A program made the translations under genes and the position numbers. Under the pieces are notes generated by a model. The model did no database searches. It saw only the letters and a program-made list of their open reading frames with translations, and was not told the origin of the DNA. Of a stretch of 64,000 bases of DNA, positions 1-11,900 are shown piece by piece. Position 1 is the first letter of the stretch. Each line of letters starts with the position of its first letter. The DNA lies in contig JAUJYZ010001313.1 of assembly GCA_033675265.1 (NCBI GenBank), positions 97,001 to 161,000 on the forward strand. Reading direction: 5' to 3'. This DNA comes from Actinostola sp. cb2023. Lineage: Eukaryota > Cnidaria > Anthozoa > Actiniaria > Actinostolidae.

Positions 1-435
1 CCCCTAGAAGAAGGGGCCTTGCGTCCCCTTATTGGTGCCCCTCTTTGAAAATCTCTAGATCCGCCCCTGAGTATTACACATCTTCCTTTTCATCACGTTT
101 AAGCTTAATCAAAACCCAGTCTTGAATAGTACGTACTACACGGCTGAAGTATATAAGGGGCTGAATATTATGCACAGACTTAGTATTTTAGTTCAACTGG
201 AAACAGTCGATGTGAGGTAAAATAAAGTATTTGCCGTCATCGTAGAACGAACGGCTTCTGCTCCATTAAATTACCTTGAACATATACCGGTAACCTGTGT
301 AGACCGATCATACATACATAAGTCTTACATACATACATGGTTTATTTGTTCTGCAGGTTAGTTTACAACGCAGTTCTACATGTATATAGCACCATTATCA
401 CGGCGAACTTTCATCATCTCCTGTACACGGCTGGT

Positions 436-750
436 AATAATAAAATAAATAAATAAATAACTGTTTATTTAAGTGTCCAATGTGTTCTAGTGCTTGCGCA
501 CTAATTGGGGGGACACTGTACTCTCACACACACTACCACTACATTCTAATATTCTATACATACAACTTTCAGCTCACTAGTTCGTTTTTATTGAGGGAGG
601 AAAACCGGAGTACCCGGAGAAAAACCCTCGAAGCAAGGGAGAGAACGAACTGACAAACTCAAATCACATGTGATCCCAGGTCCGGGAATCGAACCCGGGA
701 CACAGAGGTGACAGACCGAGGCTCTCACCACTCGGCCACCCTTGCTTCCC
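436..750 (-). mobile_element. tRNA-derived SINE
   Basis: Read on the minus strand, the element starts with a tRNA-like head. An A box (TGGCCGAGTGG) lies at 728-738 and a perfect B box (GGTTCGATTCC) at 685-695. The body carries TCTCCGGGTACTCCGG, then a segment with GTGTCCCCCCAATTAGTGC, and it ends in ACTTAAATAAA and an (AAAT)n tail near 436-460. Pol III promoter boxes plus a simple A-rich tail define a SINE. From memory, the body and tail resemble a SINE common in stony corals and anemones; I could not check this. It has no coding capacity. A 60-codon open frame in it is spurious. Confidence 0.85.
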
Positions 751-787
751 ATGGTAGACAATCTCGCCAAATATGAGTCACTGTTTA

Positions 788-1000
788 CAGTGTGGACACT
801 CGAACCGTGAACACTTCAAGTTTTTTTCGAACTTTTTTTTTCGAACTTTCTATTGCCTCATAGCCTCTCAAATGGAGCATTGAGTTTAAATACACTTAGT
901 GATCAAAATATATCATTTTTCTGATTAATTTGCTCAATCGATAATTTATATATGTGTGTTAGAAAAAACCTAAGTGTTCACGGTTCGAGTGCCCATACTG
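788..1000. mobile_element. MITE family A, copy 1 (Tc1/mariner-like ends)
   Basis: This 213-bp non-coding element is bounded by TA on both sides (786-787 and 1001-1002). Its terminal inverted repeats start CAGTRTGGRCACTCGAACCG and are about 30 bp long. A second copy sits at 53856-54069, also between TA dinucleotides, with near-identical interior. CAGT ends with a TA target duplication are typical of Tc1/mariner-mobilised MITEs, although no transposase is present here. Confidence 0.88.
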
Positions 1001-1200
1001 TAACATGTCGAGCTTTCGCTTTCTTTTCCGAGTGTAAGTACAATGCAACCAAGGAGAACGTACATCACTTTGAGCGGCCATGTTGTTGTTCTTGCCACCG
1101 CTGATCATAAGTACCGCTCCGAAAATCATCGGGAACGAACGAATGACTAACACAAATCTCGATTTGCAGCCAATATGAAAATCCGTCACAGGAACCCCAT

Positions 1201-1375
1201 CTCAACACAGGAAGCCCACCAGATTAGTTTCGCTGCTCGCTTCGCTCGCAGCAATTATGTTGGGTTCCCTGTGTTGAGTTGAGTAACGGAAGAGCCCAAC
1301 ATTATACATTTTTAAGCACAGGGAACCCAACAACACGTGTTGCGCGCGCGCTCTACCACAGGAACCCATCAAAAA
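1201..1375. repeat. short inverted repeat with CACAGGRARCCCA motif
   Basis: CTCAACACAGGAAGCCCA near 1201 is mirrored by TGGGTTCCCTGTGTTGAG near 1260-1280, with GCTGCTCGCTTCGCTCGCAGC as an internal hairpin. Further halves of the motif follow at 1317-1335 and 1358-1372. A related fragment, with AGATTAGTTTCGCTGCTCGC in reverse orientation, occurs at about 47148-47180 in a GFAT intron. Class unknown. Confidence 0.6.
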
Positions 1376-1743
1376 AAGACGAAAATATATTTTTATTTAG
1401 TATTTAGTAGACTCAGAAGCAATGGATGGGCTGCCTCTGCTATGCCTGGTTATAGAGGTGCATTATCCAGCCAAGCGTGAAAATGAGGCAAAACGAAAAT
1501 ACGAGAGGGGATGAGGCGCGCGCGCGCGCGAGCGTCTCGTCTCACTCCCCTCTCGTTTTTTCGAGTCTCGCCTCGTTCTCTCGCGGCCCGATCAACAACT
1601 CGATCGAACTTCAAGTTTCGCGAAAAAGTAGCGACTGTACCGATACGACTTGGTACCAGTCTCCGATGCGACTGGTACCGTGTAAACACTCCGTCCCTTG
1701 CGTTTACAGACTGAACACGTGCACATGTGACCACAGTACACTC

Positions 1744-2000
1744 GAACCCAATCTCCTTGCCAGAGTCGCCTGCGGCTTTTTTGGCTTGCGGTTGGACGCC
1801 ACGTGGCGGTAGGTACTTCATATATATGGTACATTATAGGATGTATATATGGTACTATATGATGTTACAATACGATATAAATACGATAGAACGAGGCATA
1901 ATAATAAAAATGTATCATATATGAAGTACCTAGGCACGTGGCGTCCAACCGCAAGCCAATAAAACCACGGGCGACTCTGGGAACGAGATTGAGTCGAACC
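1744..2000. mobile_element. inverted-repeat (foldback) element
   Basis: The left arm contains AGAGTCGCCTGCGGCTTTT, then GGCTTGCGGTTGGACGCCAC and TAGGTACTTCATATATA. The right arm, from about 1910, repeats these in reverse complement (ATATGAAGTACCTAGGCACG, then GCGTCCAACCGCAAGCC and GGGCGACTCTGG). Arms are about 85 bp around an AT-rich loop. It is non-coding and MITE-like. Immediately upstream (1500-1680) is a GC-rich stretch with alternating CG that I cannot classify. Confidence 0.75.
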
Positions 2001-2223
2001 TTTATAGCGAGCACCTCAAATATTCGGCCACCTTTTGAACATCTCTTTTTTCTTCAGTTTTTCACTATATCTGACCAAGATTGCGGCCGTTTACAAGTGG
2101 CTAGCTGTCAACAAATCTATGATTTACGTTTTTCACAGAAACGGTAATCTATTAAATCCAAATTGGATTTTACCTAAAAACAGAGTCTTAATTATAATCT
2201 TAAGGTGTTCTATTTATGTAATA

Positions 2224-2905
2224 CAGTTGAAGCTCCGGTTGCGACCACTCTCGTAAGCGACCACCTCTCCTAAGCGACCAGCTTTCCAAATACCAGTTTA
2301 TTTGTTTATTTTGAAAATCGATTACCTTATTCGTACTTAATTTCGCGAGGCTTTAAGTTCGCGATTTTCGCGATTTTAAAAAAATCGCGAAATTAAAGCC
2401 TCGCAAAGAAAAAGGCTCGCGGACTTTAAACACACGAAATATTATGCCCAGAGAAAAAAAATACATATCGAAACCATTTAATCAACATGAACAATAAACG
2501 TTATTTAATAAGAAACTTGGTTTTTAAAACGACTTATTCAACAACATAATACTACCATTTTTGCAACTGAGCAACCGTATAGCGTAAACTTTTTTGTAGC
2601 TACAAGTTTATAATGTCTAGTTAGTCTAGTTGACTGTCATCTTGTTCCTGTTTGTATAGAAATAAGTTTGTTTTCACGATTTCAAACCTTTATAAGTCAT
2701 AACTCGCAAATGTGAAGCTCAAATCACAAAATACTGAACCATCCCACTATTCACTTCATATGTAATCGATTTTCAAAATAAACCCATAACCCTGATATGC
2801 ACTTTAGTCAAATCACCATAGTTGGAACCTCTCGTAAGCGACCACCTCCCGTAAGCGACCACATGGCTTAACATTTTTGGTGGTCGCTTAGGGGAGGTTC
2901 GACTG
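2224..2905. mobile_element. DNA-transposon-derived element with nested insertion
   Basis: The ends are CAGTTGAAGCTCCGG and the inverse of CAGTCGAACCTCCCC, each flanked by TA (2222-2223 and 2906-2907). GTAAGCGACCACCT modules lie just inside both ends. The interior from about 2323 to 2690 matches a different element that is complete at 37631-38157, so one element sits inside another. The right end lies 33 bp upstream of the sorting-nexin exon at 2939. Fragments with similar GAGGTTCGACTGT ends occur near 59590. Confidence 0.75.
2323..2690. mobile_element. family D element, truncated copy
   Basis: The sequence starts TTACCTTATTCGTACTTAAT and runs collinear with 37631 to about 37995, including the TTTCGCGAGGCTTTAAGTTC palindrome and the segment GAAACCATTTAATCAACATG. 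The right terminus present in the other copy is missing here. Confidence 0.75.
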
Positions 2906-2938
2906 TATTGTTATTGTTATATGTGTTGATTTATTTAG

Positions 2939-5900
2939 GTCGATTTGGAGAGGATTTTGTCGAAAAGAGAAGAGAAAAACTGGAGATATGGTTGAACCGT
3001 ATTTGCCAACATCCTGTATTGGCAACGTGTACTGTAGTCGACCATTTCCTCACTTGTTCAGACAGTGAAAAGGTAAAGCAAAGATGCATATTAGCATATT
3101 AGATAATAATTATAATGATGGTGATGATGGTGATGAAGATGACGGCTGCGGTAGTGCTGGTGATGCATGCATGGTAATGATGATGGTAATAGTGATGGTG
3201 GTGATGATGGTGATGATGAAGATGACGGCTGCGGTAGTGCTGGTGATGCATGTTGATGGTGATAGTGTGATGGTGGTAATGATGGTGATGATGAAGATGA
3301 CGGCTGCGGTAGTGCTGGTGATGCATGGTGATGATGATGGTGATAGTGATGGTGATAGTGATGATGGTGATGATGAAGATGACGGCTGCGGTAGTGCTGG
3401 TGATGCATGGTGATGATGATGGTGATAGTGATGGTGGTGATGATGGTGATGATGAAGATGACGGCTGCGGTAGTGCTGGTGATGCATGGTGATAGTGATG
3501 GTGGATGATGGTGATGATGAAGATGACGGCTGCGGTAGTGCTGGTGATGCATGGTGATGATGATGGTGATAGTGATGGTGATGATGAAGATGACGGCTGC
3601 GGTAGTGCTGGTGATGCATGGTGATGATGATGGTGATAGTGATGATGGTGATGATGAAGATGACGGCTGCGGTAGTGCTGGTGATGCATGGTGATGGTGA
3701 TAGTGATGGTGGTGATGATGGTGATGATGAAGATGACGGCTGCGGTAGTGCTGGTGATGATGATGATGATGATGATGATAGTGATGATGATGGTGATGAT
3801 GAAGATGACGGCTGCGGTAGTGCTGGTGATGCCATGGTGATGATGATGGTGATAGTGATGGTGGTGATGATGATGAAGATGATGGCTGCGGTAGTGCTGG
3901 TGATGCATGGTGATGATGATGGTGATAATGATGGTGATGATGATGATGAAGATGACGGCTGCGGTAGTGCTGGATGATGCATGATGATGATGATAGTGAT
4001 GATGATGGTGATGATGAAGATGACGGCTGCGGTAGTGCTGGTGATGCCATGGTGATGATGATGGTGATAGTGATGGTGGTGATGATGAAGATGATGGCTG
4101 CGGTAGTGCTGGTGATGCATGGTGATGATGATGGTGATAATGATGGTGGTAATGATGGTGATGATGAAGATGACGGCTGCGGTAGTGCTGGTGATGCATG
4201 GTGATGGTGATAGTGATGATGGTGATGATGAATATGACGGCTGCGGTAGTGCTGGTGATGCATGGTGATGATGATGGTGATAGTGATGGTGGTAATGATG
4301 ATGAAGATGACGGAAGCGGTAGTGCTGGTGATGCATGGTGATGATGATGGTGATAGTGATGGTGGTAATGATGGTGATGATGAAGATGACGGCTGCGGTA
4401 GTGCTGGTGATGCATGGTGATGATGATGGTGATAGTGATGGTGGTGATGATGGCGATGATGAAGATGACGGCTGAGGTATTGTTGGTGATGCATGGTGAT
4501 GGTGATAGTGATGGTGGTAATGATGGTGATGATGAAGATGACGGCTGTGGTAGTGCTGGTGATGATGGTGGTGATAGTGATGGTGGTAATGATGGTGATG
4601 ATGAAGATGACGGCTGCGGTAGTGCTGGTGATGCATGGTGATGATGATGGTGATAGTGATGGTGGTAATGATGGTGATGATGAAGATGACGACTGCGGTA
4701 GTGCTGGCGATGCATGGTGATGATGATGGTGATAGTGATGGTGGTGATGATGGCGATGATGAAGATGACGGCTGAGGTATTGTTGGTGATGCATGATGAT
4801 GGTGATAGTGATGGTGGTAATGATGGTGATGATGAAGATGACGGCTGCGGTAGTGCTGGTGATGATGATGGTGATAGTGATGGTGGTAATGATGGTGATG
4901 ATGAAGATGACGGCTGCGGTAGTGCTGGTGATGATGATGGTGATAGTGATGGTTGTAATGATGGTGATGATGAAGATGATGCGGTAGTGCTGGTGATGAT
5001 GATGGTGATAGTGATGGTGGTAATGATGGTGATGATGAAGATGACGGCTGCGGTAGTGCTGGTGATGATGATGGTGATAGTGATGGTTGTAATGATGGTG
5101 ATGATGATGATGACGGCTGCGGTAGTGCTGGTGATGGTGATGGTGATAGTGATAGTGATGGTGGTGATGATGGCGATGACTGCTGCGGTAGTGCTGGTGA
5201 TGGTGATGATAATAATAATGATGATCGCGGCTACGGTAGTGGTGGTGGTGATGATGACGGTGATGACGATGATGATGATGATAATGTCCAAGTCCTCAAG
5301 CTCCCGACAGACTGTGTGACTTATTGCGCACAGTGGATCAACCTTTTTCCATATCTTGTGCTTGCGCTTATGATAATAATAACAGTTCTGCAGTAGGAGC
5401 ATCATATAACAATCTCGATGTTCATACGATTACAATTAATTATCAAAGCTTATGCTTGCGTCGCCAGTGAAAAGCAGGCTTTGGAGAGCTGTTAGGAAAA
5501 TAGCCTCCTTCGCAACATGTTTTTTAAAACATGTTAAAATTTAAAATTTCGTCACTCGATGCGTAACGAAACTAGAATAGGCCGCTAAGAAGGCATTAAG
5601 AAAGTAGACTAGTTAACTAGCAGAATAAAGTGCATACATGTAGCAGGAATGATATTGTATTCAAATTGCTTGACGATGGTTATTTTGTGTACATAGGAAT
5701 GGAAAGCAGGGAAACGAAAGGCAGAGAACGATAAATTCATGGGTGCAGCTTTCTTCAAAACGGTCGATAATCCTCCTACTAAACTGTCTATCTATGCTGT
5801 GTAAGTACAGTCGGTGTTGACGTTGACTGTCGTGTTCGTATGATCGAGTGGGAAACCTACGGTACCGTGACACTCAAATGGCTTCCTTTCTGAACCAATC

Positions 5901-8900
5901 AAAAAGCGTGCAGATGCATTTCATATACGGCACAGTATGGTACCGTAACTTCCCCACTCATACGAAAACAACTCTAATATCACAGTGAAGCATATGAAGT
6001 ACATGTATGTACATACTAATAATACTGATAATAGTAATAATAAGTACCAGCACGGTACTGTAACTTTCCCACTCATATGAAAATGACTCTATCCCATAAA
6101 CGGTCACCTACGCTTCGTCTCAAGTGTGCCCGCTTACGGAGGTTCCACTATATTCTCTGCATGTAAACATATAATGTGTACGCTGGATTGTCGCGGCAGT
6201 CTTGTCTAGAGGAATAAAAAAATTACAGGAAATTAAAGCCCACTGAACAAAAAAAAATGGAATTACGAAATAGAGTACCGAAGTGTGACGTCACGAACAT
6301 TTTTTTTTTCGCTTTATCAACTTTCGATCCTCGATTTCGTTGAGCGAATGATCTCAAAATCGTCCCAATGTCATCCCTATAACTCGTGGATCGTAGCGTT
6401 AGCCGGAAACCAAGCCGAAATGACAGGGGTTTGTGGAGGGAAATTATAAATTCAATTGGCCATATCTCAGCCGCTATTTAACCGATTGCTCTCAAATTTG
6501 GCATGTAAGCTTCTTTATTGATGTTCTTTCGAAATCGAGGATCGAAAGTTGATAAAACGAAGAAGAAAAAAATATTTATGACGTCATCACTTCAGCTATT
6601 GCCAAGGTTTGAAGGGCGCGCGTATTTTCTCAAGGAATGACTGTGAATATTTTCAGAATTTTGACAAGTGGCCGTTGAATATAGGGTGCGGTTTAGCCGC
6701 TAAATAGAGGGCTGCTTTTTAACTCGTATGATCCACGATTGACATTGACATTGTGGCAATTTTGAGATCACTCACTCACTCGGCTGTAAACTGTCATAAG
6801 TTGCCGCTGAAGTGCATCGCAGGCTCACAACTTTGTGGGAGGGTGTTAATCCACTAGTTGGCCAACGAATGGCTTTGATCAATACATGTTGACTGGACTT
6901 ACCCTGCTGTTCTTATTTAATTTGAAATAAAGGTGTATATCTATCTTAATAGGCTGTAGACCTAGTTCATACATGAGATATAAGTTAAAAACCGGACCTG
7001 TATTCAGCGGCCATACATTAGGGAACTATAGCATATTTTAGGGAACTATTTCAGAAAGTGCTAAAACCTTAAACAGTTTTAATCGAACTAAATTACATTT
7101 CAATATATATAGTGTATATGCTACTGATATGAATTCCTTGCAAAATGATTTCACAAATGAATGAAAATCAACTGTAGTTTTTACAAACTCAGTAATAAAA
7201 CGAACTAGACCCATGACATTTACATACAACACGAGTATACAGCTATTTCAAAAAAGGTTGTCTCGTGTTTTGTGCGTATTGCACATTGCGTATTGTATAC
7301 TTTGCGTACTGCATTGTGTAATGCGTCTTAGGTGTATAAAACAGTCATGATGCCGCCACCATATATAGTGATGGGCTTCGATGGAAAGTTCTTTGGTTTG
7401 TCGACATTTTGAGCTCAGTGAGTAGAAAAATGATTCTCAGTATAATCATATGCAAAACGCAATGTGCAATACGTACGAAGCACGAGACAACGTGTTTTGA
7501 AATAGCTGTCAGTAATTATAATGGACATATACTTTGCATAACGCGATCTGAATTGTTGTACTTTTATTTAATTGCTTGCTTTTCCGCTGTTAAAACTCCT
7601 TGAATCTCATTATTTGCTTCAAATGACGGGCAAACACTGCCCTCCATGTGCTATCAAGCAGAGAGTATTCTTTTGAAAAGGTGTAATTGCCCTATATCAC
7701 TATGACGTCACATCAAAACAATCTATTGTTTAAACGCTAAGGATCATGGTCGCGAGAGGGGGACAAAACAGCAACAACACAAAGGATTTCGCAAATAAAT
7801 GTATTTTACAGATGGTCTGAAAGCGATAAAAGTTACCAAACACAGTAAATATTGTGGGAAAAGCATCGATGAACATAATATCTGGAAACTAGCCAATTTG
7901 AAATCAAGCGAACCTCAGCAGAGCAGATTTAGTTCAAATCTCTATTGTTCTTCACGATTCTGTCCCCCTCATAAACAAGCCGTTACGTCATAATGGTATA
8001 GGGCAATTCAGCTGATGAAAATTCCTCATGAGACCGGAAGTGACGTCTAATGAAAACCAGCAATAAACTAAGATTTAGCAAATGTGCATACTAAATGTCA
8101 GTGAAACGTCGTTCATCACTATTATTATCCTTGATTTTATATTTAAAGTTGTTCATATAAGTTATATTTAATTTGTGTTGTTCTTTTCAGCGAAAACTAT
8201 GTGGAAAACTTTGGTCGATTCGTCAAGTCGATGGACGATAGTGTCAAGACAATCATAGACAGATCTAATACACACTGTGAGAAATGCATAGGATGTAAGT
8301 ATTTATATATGCTTAACCCGGGGTGCATCCCCCTGTCGATGGACGATAGTGTCAAGACAATCATAGACAGATCTAATACACACTGAGAAATGCATAGGAT
8401 GTAAGTATTTATATATGCTTAACCCACCCCCCTGTCGATGGACGATAGTGTCAAGACAATCATAGACAGATCTAATACACACTGAGAAATGCATGGGATA
8501 TAAGTATTTATATATGCTTAACCCATCCCCCTGTCGATGGACGATAGTGTCAAGACAATCATAGACAGATCTAATACACACTGTGAGAAATGCATAGGAT
8601 GTAAGTATTTATATATGCTTACCCACCCCCCTGTCGATGGACGATAGTGTCAAGACTATCATAGACAGATCTAATACACACTGTGAGAAATGCATGGGAT
8701 GTAAGTATTTATATATGCTTAACCCACCCCCCTGTCGATGGACGATAGTGTCAAGACTATCATAGACAGATCTAATACACACTGTGAGAAATGCATGGGA
8801 TGTAAGTATTTATATATGCTTAACCCATCCCCCTGTCGATGGACGATAGTGTCAAGACAATCATAGACAGATCTAATACACACTGAGAAATGCATGGGAT

Positions 8901-11900
8901 GTAAGTATTTATATATAATTACCCCACCCCCTTCTCAATAAATCTTCCCAATTTCTGTCACAGGGGGAGGGTGAGTGGCCGATGGTCAATTCTAACTTCT
9001 CGATTTATTTTGTGAGGTGGAAATGCAGTTCATTGATATACAATCGTGAACGGGTATATTGACTGATAAGATCATGTCTGACTGACGCTCTGTGTCTCTC
9101 TATCTGCTTGACTTATTAAATTGATTGATTGACTGACTGGCTGACTGACAAACTGACAAACTGACAGACTGACTGACTGCCTGATCGACCGACCAACTGA
9201 CTGCCTGACCGACCAACTGACTGACTGACCGACCAACTCACTGACTGACTGACCAACTGCCTGCCTGATCGACCGACCAACTGACTGACTGACTGACCGA
9301 CCAACCGACTGACTGACTGACCAACTGACTGACTGACCGACCAACTGACTGACTGACCGACAGACCAACTGACTGCCTGACCGACCAACTCACTGACTGA
9401 CTAACCAACTGACTGCCTGATCGACCGACCAACTGACTGACTGACTGACCTGACTGACTGACTGACCGACCGACCGACTGACTGACTGACTGACTGACTG
9501 ACCGACCGACCAACTGACTGACTGACCGACCATTGATGGTTCGATAAGAAAATAACCTTCATAATAAGTATATCAATAAACCATCAAATGTACTTTATTT
9601 TCACAGCTTACAAAAACGAATACAAAAAAATCGGTTCGACGTTCACGGGTCTTAGTCAAGCCTTTTCAATAGAAGACAACACATCAAGTAAGTCAATATT
9701 TGGGTTCCCTGTGGTTTGCTATGTTAGTAGTCACCAGGACCAGTCATCTACAGAGTACAACTACTTCCTCTACCCAGTCCCTTCTGGGTTGCAGTTGGAA
9801 AATACTGAGACAGTTAATATTTGGGTTCCCTGTGTATAGAACACTGTTAGTTATTACATCATTGATAACCTATTCACATCGTGGGTGGGCTACCTGTGGT
9901 TTTGCGTTCGAGTGGTAATGCTGTACTCCAGTTTCGCGTTGTTTAGAGATGACCGCTGTCCTTGACAAAATACGCATTTGTACAGGCTTAGCCTCGATTC
10001 AGAAAACAGTCCGTGCAATTCAAAAATGTTTCTATTGTTTCATGTCAACATTTTTTCGTGTTTTTGTTGATATTTGTGAATAATTTACACTGACTCGTAC
10101 AAACCCTGTACAAATGCGTCTGTTGTCAATGAGTACAGCGGTTATACAACGGGATCTGTGAACGCGAAAAGGGACTATTGCATCATAATTGGTTACTTTC
10201 TCTTCCCAGTCCCTTCATTACGTCGCAGCCGTCCGCACAGAGTGCGCTTTATAAAAGAAAAAAAAAAAATTACTAAAATAACTAAATGTTATCAATGTAA
10301 ATGCAATGACTCTTGGGCTTCCTGTGCCTGGTGTCAGAATACCTAAAATGTCATACAGTTGGGCTCCCTGTGGTAACAATTTTGGGCGTATTTTTATTAG
10401 TCACTGCTCGTTAAATTCGTGAACAGTATCTAGTTAGCGAGCTTTGCCCCCTGCTTTGTGTTTTAGAGGCAAACAAAGTTATCTTAACCAGGGATAAACG
10501 CTCAAATCAGCTTTCTTTCTTATTTCCTTAACGTTGGGCTCCCTGTGGTAACAGTTTTGGGCGTATTTTTATTAGTCACTCCTTCTAAAATTCGTGAACA
10601 GTATCTAGTTAGCGAGCTTTGCCCCCTGCTTTGTGTTTTAGAGGCAAAAAAAGTTATCTTAACCAGGGATAAACGCTCAAATCAGCTTAAAGTCAGCTTG
10701 CATTCTTATTTCCTGCTCTACCGAGCGTGGCTAGCCCGACTAATCCGTGCTCGCCTCCCACGACCGACTCTCCCAAAACTACGAACTTTGAAACCAATTC
10801 TGATTATCCAAAAACACTCTAATCGACTTACGTTATTGGTAACTCAATCCTTACTGCGTATGTATATCTCTACACACTGTATAGAGCTAAATTCTTATGG
10901 AAAATTGCACAGGATTTTACTGAACATAGGACTTACTAGGGTTCGCGAGTCATTTTCCAAAGTCTAGTCAGTGCATGACTGATGAGCACTGATTTGCTAG
11001 TTGAAATGCTTGCGATATTTGAACTGCTTTTGATCATTTGCTTTTTTACTGTAGTATTAAACTTGTATTCATTCATCTTCATGAAGATATTATAGTTTCT
11101 GAAGTAATTGTACGACATGTGCAACATATTATATCGATGTACTGTTTGTGTGTCCCAATTGCAGTTATGAACTGATTTTAATATTTTGCTTTTTTACTGT
11201 ATATTAAACTTTTGAGAGCCATGGACTAGCAGCATAGACGGATACTCTCTAGTGTTTAATTTGTTCATTTTATGAGGTCATTTTGTTAAACACTTGCTAT
11301 AGTTGTGGTGTACGTAGTATTGCTAGTGTTTTAACGTGTGTTCGGCAAATTCCAGTTGACATGAGAAATCAGGTTAGACAAAACAAATTATCCTGGTAGT
11401 TTTTTTGCCCTTTTTTCTTCTTAAACACTTTCTAGTTACTAGCATTTGTCAACAACCAATTCGGCTGTTTAATGTGGAACCGACGAGTTTGTATTTCTGA
11501 TAGAAAGTGAGATAATATGCCAGACCAGGTCAAACCAGTCAGTGTTCAACTATAGATTCATATCTATTTAATGGAGTTCTATACTTGGTATACGGGCCCA
11601 AAAATTGGAACTATCTGCTCTTAGGCACTTCAGAAACCTTAGCTTACACGTTCTGGCTCGCTGTTTGCAGCTTGGATTGTGGTGGAAAACTTATAATAGT
11701 CTTAATATAAGTTCCATTGTGCATGAGATAAAGCAAAACACAAACTAACTGCACTAAAAATGACTGAATTCCTACTGTACATTTTGGAACTCTAATTCAG
11801 CAGACTTTGTCTCGGTGGAACTTCAACGAGACAAACTATAATTAGCTTTGAACTTTGGTACAAGTATTTCTAAGGGAAATTTGTATTATATGTAATGAAA

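Noticed and set aside
588..770. Possible functional tRNA gene on the minus strand
   Set aside because: A and B boxes are present, but the sequence lacks a complete cloverleaf with anticodon arm and continues into a SINE body and A-rich tail.
1..2938. Further PX-domain or SH3 exons of the sorting nexin
   Set aside because: I looked for the upstream PX motif (RRYxxFxWL-like) with splice sites and found none; the upstream exons are presumably outside the window.
3091..5405. Long His/Ser/Thr-rich open frames of 500-770 codons on the minus strand
   Set aside because: They coincide exactly with an ATG/GAT-triplet minisatellite inside a sorting-nexin intron and exist in several frames at once; no splice, start or family signal.
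3110..9533. CRISPR-like repeat arrays (minisatellite, exon repeat, 9118-9533)
   Set aside because: Eukaryotic context, no unique spacers of constant length, and units are contiguous or degenerate; these are tandem satellites.
10545..10967. 140-codon open frame on the plus strand
   Set aside because: Overlaps a duplicated non-coding block, no domain recognised, no intron signals; more likely chance.
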